The notes beneath the pieces were generated by a model. That model saw only the letters and a list, made by a program, of their open reading frames with translations. It was not told where the DNA came from and did not search any database. A DNA stretch of 64,000 nt, taken from Cerrena zonata. Lineage: Eukaryota > Basidiomycota > Agaricomycetes > Polyporales > Cerrenaceae. The stretch covers positions 248,001 through 312,000 of the forward strand of contig JASBNA010000020.1 in the NCBI GenBank assembly GCA_038087015.1, given 5' to 3'. The position numbers and the translations under genes are program-made. Positions 48,024 to 58,976 of this stretch are shown here, in pieces (the first letter of the stretch is position 1; the number at the start of each line of letters is the position of its first letter).

Positions 48024-51000
48024 CTATAATCTAGAAGCTGTTGTATCAAACTTGGGAAACAAATGTATACTTCGATGGATATTAGCTAGTGGAATAATAC
48101 TAGCTACACGATTTCCCTCATAATATGATTTTCTGACTTGATACAAAAGATTATCAGGCTCTGGTTCATTGGCAAACTTGGTAAACCATTCAATATAAGC
48201 AAGATATTTGGGAGGTGGTGCATATGAAGAAAATACTGAACGTGCAGCCTTGGTAGTAAATGAAAAAATTGCTTTGACTTGCCCAATCCGAAAGTTCTGG
48301 ATAGTGTTTGGTCCATTTGGATCCTGTTTTACTAAAACAGTATCAAAACGACCGAGAACATCTGTCCCCTTAGATGTAGTATAAGCAGGTCGGCAATGAA
48401 CAACATCATATTCATCAGATTGTATTTTGTAAGTTTGCTTACTTCCTAGCCAAAAACGTGCCTTGTGATAAGCTGCTACTTTCAGATGTGATAATCTGAT
48501 ACTGGGAATTCCAGCTTCAATCTGGGCATATGATAAATTGGGATTTCGACGTTTAATAACATAGTGAGCAAGAGCATGTGAAAACATAGATGCTTTATAT
48601 AAATTAACAAGCTGATTTATTGAGACTGATTTCTTTGATGGATGTTTGGTCATTTTAGGAGACTGTGAAATCTCAGTTGGGATAAGAGAAACCAAAGAAG
48701 GCTTTCCATCAAGACACCAGGCAATATAGTTGGCATGATCAAGAATCTTTTCCTTGCGTTGAACATATGTTGTCATTTGAGGATATACATTTTTTCCATT
48801 GGAAGCATCAAAGGCATCTTTTGCATATGGTATATGAAGTCTTTCAGTATGCTCAGTATTGTAGTTGTCTGTGGTCCCAAATCGTTCAATCATAAGCCTA
48901 TAGTGTAAAGCATAATGAAGCTTATTAATGATAAAGTCTGAACATATGCCCAAATCTATGAAAATATATTTATTTTCATGGAAACGTTTAAGTGCATCTT
49001 CCATTTCATCCAATGTTTGAGTTGAATGAACAGGATATTGTGCAAGATAAGCAAAATCAAGTATAGCTCGAACTGCTCGAACTACAGTTGCAGCAGCTGC
49101 TTCAGAGTTATTTTTTTGAAGTGGAAGACCAGTAATAGCTCCAAGAATAATGCGGCATATATGAGCATGCTCACGACCAGTAAGATGTGTAAGTAAACAA
49201 AATCCATGTGAGAAAATTCGAACATGATGATTAGGAGGCATTCGACGAGCTCGTGCATCTAATTCTGCTTCCCCATAGGCTTTTTTAAGCCATCCTATAA
49301 CATGCTTAATGATCCCTTGAAAAATTTGATGCAGAATATCTGGTGCAACAGAAAGAAAGGGATCTGCATATGGCAAATTTTTCCAAAAGGGATCAAAGAC
49401 AGGTCTAATACCTGCCTTTTCACAACGTTTAGACCAATTACGATGATCAGGATTATCAATAGCATCCCAAATAGCATCCAAATCATATAAAGGTGGTTGT
49501 GTCATCCAATCTATGATACAATCTCCTAACTGTTCTGGGTCTACACGACAGGTTGGACATTTCCCTTTTTTGACACAAGTAACCTGACATTGCTCTGGAT
49601 AGTCTCCAACATGAATAGCAAAAATTGGATGACAACTATGAAGTTGTCCATTTCCAGTATACATAGGAATTCCATTTTCACCAGGTTCAATAATAGGCTC
49701 TAGTATATAACTAAGGCAGCCATGAAAAAGATTAGCTTGCATACGCCTACGAGCAGATTCATTTGTAATATGCTCTAGCTTGGTTACAGGCAAATATGCT
49801 AAAAGGATTTGACCTTGCTTTGAAGGTTTACGCCTAATCTCTTTGGGCAAATTGCCAATAGTTAAATAGACAGGATAAGCAGCTTTGCCATTGAACATTG
49901 TGAGTTGAGTTTTGTCTGAAGAAATAATAATAGGAATAATAGTGGCATTTTTTGCACCATGATTATATAGATCTTTCTAGAAAAAAATAAGATAGAGCTC
50001 TTATAGAAAATCTTGCAATACTTACTTGGGTATTCCACCACCATTTGCCAGTATGCATGTCATGCCATAATCGTACAGTGGTATCAGGATCAGCATAATG
50101 CCGTTCAGGGAGAAAAATCAAATATCGAGCAAATTCAGCATCACCAAATAATGATTGAATGCATGCAATAATTGGCCTATAGTAGAGATCTAAAGGCTCA
50201 TTATCCAGATAGACTGGCTTGCAACGAAATGATGGCCGCCCTGGAATATACTCATCAATAATATGATTAAGCTCATGAGTATTTTTGAAAGTAAGATTGA
50301 GTTTTTCTGCAAGCTAAAACAATTATAATTTAAATTTCAATTCATAACATATAATCATAACTTACTCCATCAATAGATAAAAGCTCAGAAAAGGCATTAG
50401 AGCCAGGACCTCGCAGTTTTGCCCATCGAGCTATTTCCCAGTTAATCCTATTTGCAAAAGGTGCATATGGATTGTTACTTGAATTGGAGATATGAGAGCT
50501 ATATTTTGCATATGATGTAGCTTGAGATGATGTGTTGGTAATAGTGGAACCAGCATGTGACAAAGGGTATTTGTCTGTAAACTTTTCAACAGTGATTTTC
50601 TGTCGAAGATGATTTTCAATATTTTGTCGTCCAATATGAGAGTGACGACCAGAATTGGCAGCAGGGCCTGAACCACTGGGAGTAGCAGCAGCATTGGCAG
50701 CAGGGCCTGAGCCACTGGGAGTAGCAGCAGCATTATAGTTGACTATAGGTGGCTCCCAAGAATTATCATCTTCATCATCTTCATCATAGTCAATATGATC
50801 ATCAGGATCAATATTGAAGTCAGAATCATGACTACTCTGGTCATCTTGATTTTCACCAGAAGTAGAACTAGTATCACTTTTATCATCATCATCACCATCA
50901 AATTCAGGTGGTAAATCTTGATCCTGGGAATCAGAGTCAAAATGTAAAGCACCCTCATCCTGAGGAATACTATCTGGATCAGAGGGAAGTTGATCTTCTG

Positions 51001-51247
51001 GAGGTATTGGTTCTGGTGAATGTGTAGGGGAGCTAATAAAAATTAGTAGCTAAAGATTTATATATAATAATAGATAATAAATTATATACCTTGCCATTGG
51101 CTCATCTCCACCCTCAGGATATTCTGTATGAAGCAGATGTAAATATTCATTTTGACATTGAGGCAATTGGCTTGTCGAGAGATGTTTCCAGTAGGAGGAG
51201 TTGTTTCCAAAGACCCTAAGGCATTTGCAACGGTAGGTATTACTCAT
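48024..51247 (-). CDS. Plavaka transposase, inner element (intact)
   Basis: Four exons on the minus strand: 51247-51090, 51032-50366, 50313-50026 and 49976-48024, giving 1021 residues with all phases closed. The N-terminus has a C2H2-like zinc finger (YRCKCLRVFGNNSSYWKHL, then SQLPQC). A long acidic Asp/Ser linker follows (residues ~60-150) with a duplicated AATPSGSGPAAN unit. The transposase core includes FADPDTTVRLWHDMHTGKWWW-like text (ADPDTTVRLWHDMHTGKW), PIIISSDKTQLTMFNGKAAY, PVYLTIGNLPKEIRRKPS, FAIHVGDYPEQCQVTC, the cysteines of GKCPTCRVD, DILHQIFQGIIKHVIGW, GREHAHICRIILGAI and TEHTERLHIPYAKDAF. The 3' domain ends PKYLAYIEWFTKFA and NIHRSIHLFPKF. No stop or frameshift was found. The start ATG sits just before the zinc finger, as in the outer copy. 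Confidence 0.93.
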
Positions 51248-51501
51248 AGTGTGAGGTCACAAGAGAGAGAGTAAGAGCGGGGAAGATGTGTGAGAGCCCC
51301 GAGAGCAAAGCATCTTTCCTATATGCTTGAGCCGCCCAAGTAGTGCGACAGTAACGGTCACTTGAGTCACTTGATCACGGTGTGACTCGATCACGGACTT
51401 TACCGAGTTGCATGGCCATTAGGCTCGTTTCCTGCTATTGACCGCCCATCTCACTTTATTCATTCATTCATTTCTATTTTATTTTCATTCGTTTGTGCTG
51501 C
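51248..51501. promoter_or_regulatory. Divergent promoter of inner element genes
   Basis: A 254-bp spacer between the two divergent ATGs. It contains CACTTGAGTCACTTGATCAC and GATCACGG-type repeats that could be regulatory. The outer element has an equivalent 237-bp spacer. Confidence 0.45.
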
Positions 51502-53132
51502 ATGCCACCACCGCCAAGGTCTGAGAGCTATCAAGCTCTCTCGCCGGCATCGAAACGAGCTCGAACACGAGCTGAGAGGAAGGTAGCAGAAGCCGCCAAA
51601 GATCAGGAATTGATCGACGCTGGCTCAGGTACGTTATTTTCTTATCTCACACTGGTCTTTTCATTCCGAAGATATCGACTTTAGGCACGAGGGAGTCGAA
51701 GACGAAGCTCCTCACTGATCCCAGTGAGTACTTACCATTCCTATTCCTTTGCTCTCTCACATAGCACCACTGTAGCTTGGTTAAAGCTATCGGGTACCAA
51801 GCACGGTCGTAACGAGGACGACAGCGAAAACGACTACGAGGACGACGAGGACAAGCCCGAGGACGAGGATGGGTCCCCGCCGAAGAAACCCCGCAAGAAA
51901 GCGCGTGGATCGCCAAAGCAAGATCAGCCAAAGAAGGGTACCAAGCGTACGGCACGAGGCACGACATCTGACCAGTCAGAAGACGAGCAACGGCCACCCA
52001 AGAAACGCAAGTGTCCCAAGAAGAAACGGGCCCAGTCGGAAGGCAACAAGGGTAGCGGAAACGAGGACACAGCATCGCACAACAACGAAGTTGGTGCGAT
52101 CGTTATGACCCCGGTACATTTTGTTTTATGATTGAAAATATGTTCTATTCTAATCTACTATTATTACAGCCTCTCGTAGTAAACCCTCGAGACGACTCGA
52201 GGCTGACTCTGACTGTGAACACCCCAACCCCCCCTCCTCTCGTGCTAATGCCCAGGAGCATGGCACCCATGCATCCTCTACCGTCCCACAAGACTCCCTC
52301 CAACCACCACCTCCTACTCAACCGCCTCGGAACGTCCACCGACGTACCATCTCCCATGCTACCCAGTCACAACCGAACCCCAAGATGGAACATAACTCTG
52401 CTCTGCCTCGCAGCCGGAGCCTTGAATACGGTAATTTTTTTTCTTCTCATCGTGTTCATTCAGTACTTACCACATCATCTAGACAATCGCGATCGTAATG
52501 ATCGCGACGTGGATCGAAAGAAGACCAAGAAGATCAACATACCGCGACCGAAGGAGAACGAGACGGAGCAAGAGAGTGAGGGTGGAAGTGGTGACGATGT
52601 CGACCACGACCTCTTCCCTGGTGACTCGCAGGATTCCGAGAGCGAGGGGGGGGTTATACCAACCAGCCAATTGGCGAAGGAGGTGAGTCATGTTTTTTTC
52701 ATTCAATCCTTGTATGTGCTTACCTTTCATAGAGAGTCAGGATCCCTCCTCGCAAGAATATCCCCTCTTCCCCCCTTCCCGACAACGCCCTTTCATTGAA
52801 GGATGACACCCACCCTAGTCAAAGCCCCTCAACCCAACAGGAGGCGAGCTGTGGACACAAGCAGGACCATCAGAAGGGGAATCGGCGAGTGTCCAAGGAC
52901 AGCGAGGACAACGACAAGCACGACAAGCAAGACCGGCGCAATAAGAAGGGGAAACAGCAGGCAATCTCGGACCATGAAGACGATGGGAACGAGGTCGATG
53001 AGGTCGACGAGCAGCGCAACAAGCAAGACCGCCGCGATAAGAAGGGAAAACGACGAGCAGTTTCCGACGATGACGAAGACGATGACGAAGACGGCGATGA
53101 CGAAGATGACAAGCAGCAAGACGACGAGCAGC

Positions 53133-53135
53133 AAG
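53133..53135. repeat. Target-site duplication AAG of the MITE, left copy
   Basis: AAG directly before CACTG at 53136 is repeated directly after CAGTG at 53851-53853. Confidence 0.75.
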
Positions 53136-53850
53136 CACTGGATCGTGGCCCGAATTTTAGGCTTCATAAAAGTAAGGTCAAATTTTATAAAAAGTCTCTT
53201 ACAAAATATGATTTTAAGCACCTAAAAATTGTCAAAAAATGCAGAATTTTAGCAGGATTTGATAAATCATAAAATCCTTGGCTAATTTAGACTTTTGTAT
53301 CCAATTTTTAGACTTTAGAAATATTGAATTTTTGTTTATTTTTTATTGGAGAAAAGTGTACTATGCAAAATTCAAAATTTTGATATACTTTTATTTCTCT
53401 AGAAATCATAATATAATTGTATATATCAAAATAAAGTGTTATAAATAGAGAGCCTGGAGAGAAGATATAGACTACTATTGTTGGTAAATCATAGTCTCTA
53501 GCAATTATACTCTCTGATAGAGATATTTAGGTATGCAATATCACTGACCTTTCCAAATTAGCAGTTTAAATTTTATATCACTTTTGGAGAAACAAAAGTG
53601 TGTCAAAATTTTGAATTTTGCATAGTAAACTTTTCTCCAATAAAAAATAAGCAAAAATTCAATATTTCTAAAGTCTAAAAATTAGATACAAAAGTCTGAA
53701 TTAGCCAAGGATTTTATGATTCATCAAATTTTGCTGAAATTCTGTATTTTTTGACAATTTTTAGGTGCTTAAAATCATGTTTTGTAAGAGACTTTTTATA
53801 AAATTTGACCTTACTTTTATGAAGCCTAAAATCTGGGCTACGATCCAGTG
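53136..53850. mobile_element. Foldback MITE with CACTG termini (CACTA/EnSpm-like)
   Basis: 715 bp, strongly AT-rich and without coding capacity. The left arm (53136 to about 53401) is an inverted copy of the right arm (about 53586 to 53850), with loop about 185 bp. The arms share CACTGGATCGT at the tip, then TTTTAGGCTTCATAAAAGTA, ATTTTATAAAAAGTCTCTTA and CTATGCAAAATTCAAAATTT, with scattered mismatches. The 3-bp AAG duplication and CACTG tip fit the CACTA/EnSpm superfamily. It sits inside the charged exon of the inner DUF6532 gene. An autonomous parent is not in this window. Confidence 0.9.
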
Positions 53851-55734
53851 AAGACGATGAGCAACAAGATGACGACGAGCAAGACCGCCGCGCTCAGAAG
53901 GGAAAACAACGGGCCACCTCAGACCACGAAGACGACGACGAGGATCAGGAGGATAGCGAGGACAACAGCATGGGCAAACCAACCAAAGGACGGGATTCCC
54001 AACGACGCAGCAATGCAGCCCCCCTATCCTCGAAGCCTACGAAGCAATCCGTGTCAAAACCTACGAAACAACCGTCGTCGAAGCCTACGAAACAACCTAC
54101 ATCGTCGAAGACCAGTTCTCAACCTGGTTCTTCTGCCTCTCGTTCGCAACCCAATCCTACTGCCTCTCATTTGCAATCCAATCCCATTGCATCAAGCTCG
54201 AAGTCTGCTGCCTCCTCGAAACCGAAGCGGCAAAGTAAACTCGAAAAACATCATGCAGAGGTATTCGATTGTTTATATAATGCTGTATTCTGAGTGCTAA
54301 TGCTCTGTCTTCTTAGAGACTCACAGTCGGGGAGGAACCCATGGTCGATAATGCCCCCACCACTCCACAACGGAAATGGCCACGAGACACGGACATCCGC
54401 CGCGACGGCACTCATCTGAACATTTCAACATCACCCGACCGCATGAAGCCCATCATGACTACTGCGGGCAAGCTCGCCACTCTCGACTGCATCCTGCAGA
54501 ATGCCTATGCTGAGTATCCGCAACGTCTCCAGTACCTCCGAGACCTTCTTCGGGAAGCCGCTTTAGAACATAACGATGATGTGGTCGCTGATCGGATCGC
54601 CAATGACCATACATACTTCTTGCTCTTCAAGACACTGGTAAGTTCTGGAACATGGTATCTACTATTGTTGTTGTATGCTGACTGTGTCTTAGCCTGAACA
54701 GCGGTTCAGCGTTGTACGCTCCAAGGTCAAACCACCTCTACAGGCATGTATACCTCGCCTTTATCATTTGAAGACGGGCTGTGATCAACTAGTCAAGAAG
54801 TGGAAGGCCAACAAACGATATATTTATCCCGGTGATTCCCCGGTATGCTTTTTTCGAATTTCTTCAACCTTATGATTGATTCCCCTCGTTTAGAGTGAAA
54901 TCAATACGAAATATCCTTATCAGGCCCCCACTATCATTCAGGGACTCACCGCTGTCTTCTTCACAGGCTCCAAGTCCTTTGTAGCCACCAACCTTAAACA
55001 CTTTGAGGTTAAGCATGGTCGCAAGGTTGTTTTTGAAGTGACCAGAGCAATGGTTGCTCTCATTGCTACAGGTGTGAGTACTTTTCTCTGCTGTCTTTCT
55101 CATTTTCAATGCTAATCTCTACTAGATTGACTCTGTTCTCTCAGATTGGGAAACAGGTGTACCCAAGCCCACTCACTTTACCTCTGCTCTTGCTCACCCT
55201 GTCTACCTCTCTCATATCAAAATGCTTGTAATGATTGAGAGAAAGAAGCCAAACTCCTATCATACCATGATGGCCACTCTGTTTGATGAGGCTAGGTATG
55301 TCTTTTGTTTTGTTCTCATTGTTTGACTTATGACATTTTTTTCAGTGATGGTCAGGCCTTCATTGCCAATGTAGATGATGAAGAGGAAGATCTAGAACTC
55401 ATTGACTGGGATGAAATGCCTGAAGATCATATCTCTGAGGATGAATAAGGTGAGTTTTGCTTTACTTCTCAGTACTCTCACTTACTTAGTTTTCAATAGC
55501 ACAATTTTCTTCAAATTCTAACTCTTTTCACCTTTCTTTTCTTTCCAACTGCTTACAGTCTCTTATAATCATCTCTATTTTACAGTAAACTCACCAGTAA
55601 TATTATAATTTAGGTTTCTAGTTAATCATTTAGAGTAAACTTGTAATAATAGTTCAATGATCAGTGGTCTTTATCCATTAATTTTAAGTTTGAAATGTGA
55701 TATAGCTTGAGTTGTGAAATCTAATGGTACTTAT

Positions 55735-56024
55735 ACAACCCAATTGGCTCCTAATGTTTCCCAATTGGCTCCTAATTCTCCCCAACTGGCTTCTAATTCT
55801 ACTTAATTGACCTTCAATTGTATCTAATTGCATCTAATCCAAGCCTACAGAGGTCTAACAGCAAGCTAAATGCTCTCCAATTAGATTTTAATTAGATCCA
55901 ATTAGAACCCCATAATTGGCATTATTTTTGCACGTGTCTAAATAGACCTAATTAGAACTAAACTTCATATTGCACTTAATTAGAGCTAATTACATCCAAT
56001 TAGGAATGGGGGTTTTCCCTGATG
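55735..56024. repeat. Inner element right TIR and AATTGG subterminal repeats
   Basis: Units such as CCCAATTGGCTCCTAAT occur in a short array (55739-55800), followed by AATTAGATC-like and CCAATTAGAACC-like units, and end in the TIR GGGGGTTTTCCCTGATG. This resembles subterminal transposase-binding arrays of CACTA elements. Confidence 0.8.
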
Positions 56025-56026
56025 TC

Positions 56027-56305
56027 TGTCATCAAATGGTGTCCAGTCGTTGTCATTTGGACGGGGTGGAGGAGGAGGAGTAGCGGTAGGTAATGGCTGG
56101 TCATTGACATTATGAGGTGCTCCTGATATCGAGTGAGGCGGTGATAAAAATTGAGAGGTAGATACAAACCTGTTAAGCTAGGATGTCGTCTGAATGTAGA
56201 ACGTGGGGCTTTTGGTCGAGGCTTTTGATGACACCGGGTATTGTGACGTGTTAGCCCAGAGTGCGTAGGAAATGTCTGCTTGCATGGCGTACAGTAATAA
56301 GTCAT
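56027..56305 (-). pseudogene. Plavaka transposase of outer element, 5' part
   Basis: Exon 1 is 56305-56170 and encodes a C2H2 zinc finger (YYCTPCKQTFPTHSGLTRH, then NTRCH). A 47-nt intron (56169-56123) follows. Exon 2 starts at 56122 (APHNVNDQPLPTATPPPPP) and reaches TPFDDR before the inner element begins. The frame continues at 47248 on the far side. The ATG at 56305 directly precedes the finger, exactly as in the inner transposase. Confidence 0.85.
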
Positions 56306-56542
56306 ACTCAAAGAGACGGATGGGATATGAGGCAGAGAGGAATTATTCCTGAACGTACAAGATAGAGGTGTACCGGCGCAAGGAGATGGAAACGGGGCAC
56401 GCTGCAGGTTGCCATGTCAAGGAGAGGCAAGGCATAGGCGAACGGTTAGGCGGGCTGAAACCGTTGGACTTAGTAAATACACGGAAGGAGGTGTGGACCT
56501 TACCGTATCTTCGCTCCCTTCTTCTATCTGCTCTCTGGTATC
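56306..56542. promoter_or_regulatory. Divergent promoter of outer element genes
   Basis: A 237-bp spacer between the transposase ATG (56305, minus) and the DUF6532 ATG (56543, plus). Confidence 0.45.
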
Positions 56543-58714
56543 ATGCCTCCTCGTCGCTATAAGTCTTCTGAAGATGGTCCTCCTCCTGCAGCCACAGGGA
56601 CCAGGGCATTACGCTCCACCACCAAGCCTGTGTCCAAAATGGCTCCGACTAAGCGTAGTAGAGCAGATACTGTGGGAAGTTCAGCTGCCAAGTCATCAAA
56701 GAAAGGTGCAAAGTCACAACGAATGGACGACACACCTGAATCATCCTCTACAGCTGATACCGACAAGGCTGTATCGCTCCCCACTGCTACAACTACACGT
56801 CGTTATGGAACGCGTCCCAGTAACGATCCGCATCCAGCACTCTCAGTCGGACTTCAGAAGCGTCGAAAGGAAGACATCCATGCTGAAGCGCAAGCAAAGC
56901 GGTCAGTAAAAGAGCAAGAGTCGATCCAACGTGCGCAAGAGACTGAGGAACAACAAACTCGAGAGCTCCAGGGTGCGGAGAAGATCGCAGTGTTGCTTGA
57001 TAAGCAGGTTGCTGAAGACGAGGCAGACACTAGCTATATCGAAGCTAACGAGGGTGTTGCTTCAGCCATTTCTCGTAAGCCTGTAGGTGAAAAGGTAATC
57101 AAGGTAATGTCACATCTTACTTGGGCAGCAAACAATGAGCTCAAACTCACCTCTATGCAGAAAATGACTGCAAAGGAGCAAAGAGATGTGAAGACGAAAG
57201 GGATAGAGGCAACCATTGCCTCTTTTCGGAAGCAAACCAACCTGACAGCGTGAGTATCATCACTGATCAGAGCTCTTCACATCTTTGCCATAATATTAAC
57301 ACACGAGAAGGGAACAACTGTCAGTATCAGGAGCAACTGGGAAGGCTACCACCCCAAACATCAACAAAGGTCTTCCATCCGACTGGAGAACTCGTGTCGA
57401 TCTCAATTCTAAAGACAAACCGATCACGGGTAATACCACTCGAACACAGGCACGCCGAGCTCAAGAAGCCGTTGATGGATTCACAGACCTGGATGTTACG
57501 CAAAGCAATCCTCCAAGTCATCGAAGCTTACCTGGACCAAGGTCTCGTCAAACACAGGTAAATACAAGTCGAAGCTCAGTAGAACTTACCATTTCTCTGA
57601 TCGCCCCAATAGGTAGTTCAGGTTAGCGAACATAAGTCAGAACACCTCGCGCGGCCCGGAAAGGCAAAACCTAAGTCTCAGCGACAAAAGAAGGATCAAG
57701 AATCAAGCACTGGCAACGGCCTCTCTTTCGATGAGCTTCCTGACTGGATCAAGAAGTCATTTACAACTATCATCATCCCAACAATCCTAGCGCACTACGG
57801 TGGTGAGGCAAATCCGTGGGATATCGATCATGGTGAAGAAGACCTCTTTGCCTGTCTCCTCCAGGAAGTGATCGACTATCTTCACCCCGAACAACACTAT
57901 GTTGTGAACAAGTCGGATAGTATCTACAAACAAGCTCGACAAAAGGTATATGATTGGCGTGCAAAATTCAAGCACGATGGGACTGCCGAGGTCAGTAAAG
58001 ACGTGAAGGGCCTCGATAAAGAGACTACGAAGGCTGTGGTAGATGATGCTCTCGAAGCCGATGGCTTCGCTTACTTCGAAGACGGCAATACAGTCAGTAT
58101 TTGACATCCTTCACTTGAGTGGATTAACTAACTAACTTGTCTTCAGTCGAAACCCTTTCAGTCGAAATATATTCTATCAGTGCTTGCTGGACATTATCAG
58201 AGCATCGAAGGCTCGCTTCGTGAAGATATTATATACCCTCGGGGTGCACTTGCCTTAGCCATCCTCGCAGTATGTTTATCTGGATTCTGCTGTGATACCA
58301 CTAAGTTATTATCAGGGATACTTATCAATTTCTTTATAGGTTCAGGTCGCTTTTCAGTCCTTTGAAAGTGGTTCTTTTATTGCAGGCCCACAGTTCAATG
58401 AGGCAAACTATCTTCCGGAATTCCAAATTCACAAGGAAAATGTTGCAGATCTTCTCAAGCCATCTGTCCGACACCGATTCGATACTATAATCTCTCGCGC
58501 TAAATCTCTCGTCGTACCTCGCGGGACTCGAGCTCGAGCCCAACACGGACTTCCGAAAATACGACGCGCTCCTCGAATCCACCAAGCAAGTTCGCCTCCA
58601 CCGGAGCCCGAAGAGGATGAAGATCAACCTCCCTCTTCGCAATTTGATCCAGAGAGTGAGGATGTTAGTTTGGATGGTCTTATGCCAATGGAAGAAGAGG
58701 ATGAGCGAGATTAG
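56543..58714 (+). CDS. DUF6532-type accessory protein of outer element
   Basis: About five exons: 56543-57249, then exon 2 ending at 57558 (acceptor uncertain, near 57309-57313), about 57612-58092, 58147-58269 and 58340-58714. The N-terminal ~235 residues are polar and basic (MPPRRYKSSEDGPPPAATGT) with a Gln/Glu-rich coiled-coil-like helix (KEQESIQRAQETEEQQTREL). The C-terminal half has LPDWIKKSFTTIIIPTILAH, HYVVNKSDSIYKQARQKVYD, KYILSVLAGHYQSIEGSLRE and PRGALALAILAVQVAFQSFE, a DUF6532-like layout, then an acidic tail ending EEEDERD. It is uninterrupted. Same position and orientation relative to the transposase as the inner element's accessory gene, so the pair is a unit of these elements. 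Molecular role unknown. Confidence 0.78.
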
Positions 58715-58809
58715 ACTACATTTAGATCGCATTTACCTTACCTCTAATATATAGACTTCTGACTCGGATACTCTGACCAACCCGCGGGATAAAACAATTC
58801 ATGAAAAAA

Positions 58810-58976
58810 GAGCTCATCTGAGGGTCCTGAAAGAGTCTGAGAATCATCTGAGACCTCTGAACTACACTCCGGAATTAATCTCTGAGGCTGAAGCATCTGA
58901 ACGTCCTGAAGACATCTGAGAGCGTGCTCTCAGGAGTCCTCAGACGCTCTCAGATCAAAATGCAGATTTCCTGATG
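58810..58976. repeat. Outer element right subterminal TCTGAG repeats and TIR
   Basis: At least eight TCTGAG/CTCAGA/TCTGAA units occur in 150 bp, ending in ATGCAGATTTCCTGATG, the inverted partner of the left end. Confidence 0.8.

Larger units (their letters stand above)
51502..55448 (+). pseudogene. DUF6532-type accessory protein of inner element, interrupted by a MITE
   Basis: A multi-exon gene starting MPPPPRSESYQALSPASKR. The first half encodes a highly charged, disordered region with acidic runs, KKPRKKARGSPK-type basic runs and a repeated unit of the form DRR-KKGK-...-DHEDD (about four copies between 52880 and 53960). The C-terminal half (from about 54340: TTAGKLATLDCILQNAYAEY, then PTIIQGLTAVFFTGSKSF, ARAMV-like TRAMVALIATGI and HPVYLSHIKML) resembles DUF6532, ending WDEMPEDHISEDE. 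A 715-bp foldback element (53136-53850) interrupts the charged exon. Removing it with one AAG copy rejoins the frame. Internal exon borders in the 51.6-52.8 kb part are approximate. The role in transposition is unknown; the outer element has a counterpart at 56.5-58.7 kb. Confidence 0.75.
47251..56024. mobile_element. Inner Plavaka DNA transposon, apparently complete
   Basis: 8774 bp. The left terminus CATCAGGAAAAACCCCC (47251) and right terminus GGGGGTTTTCCCTGATG (to 56024) are inverted repeats, and similarity extends inward for about 40 bp through CTAATTGG and TAATTA. A TC dinucleotide flanks both ends. It is inserted in the coding exon of the outer transposase: the outer protein reads TPFDDR on one side and PDFEFAQLAF on the other, in frame once the element is removed. 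It is AT-richer than its host and carries its own transposase (minus, 51247-48024) and a DUF6532 gene (plus, 51502-55448), starts 254 bp apart. The transposase frame is intact, so this copy inserted more recently and may be active or recently active. Confidence 0.9.
44248..58976. mobile_element. Outer Plavaka (CACTA/EnSpm-like) DNA transposon, interrupted
   Basis: A 14.7-kb interval, about 5.95 kb without its insertion. The left end CATCAGTAAATCTGCAT (44248) is the inverted complement, with one mismatch, of the right end ATGCAGATTTCCTGATG (to 58976), and a 2-bp TG flanks both sides. Subterminal regions are packed with TCTGAG/CTCAGA motifs (44270-44370 and 58810-58960), as in CACTA elements. 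It carries two divergent genes: a transposase (minus, 56305 towards 44409) and a DUF6532 gene (plus, 56543-58714). A second Plavaka element (47251-56024) sits inside the transposase coding exon. The Plavaka family is established in Agaricomycetes; the boundaries are mine, read from the sequence. Confidence 0.85.

Noticed and set aside
52829..53221. Minus-strand frame resembling a multi-pass membrane protein
   Set aside because: Antisense shadow of the alternating-charge repeats of the inner accessory gene.
47251..56024. Element termini at CAG...CTG with an AT target duplication instead of CATCAG...CTGATG
   Set aside because: AT would then be part of the inverted symmetry in both elements; the longer termini also explain independent 2-bp duplications (TC and TG), which is unlikely by chance in both. 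The alternative is not fully excluded.
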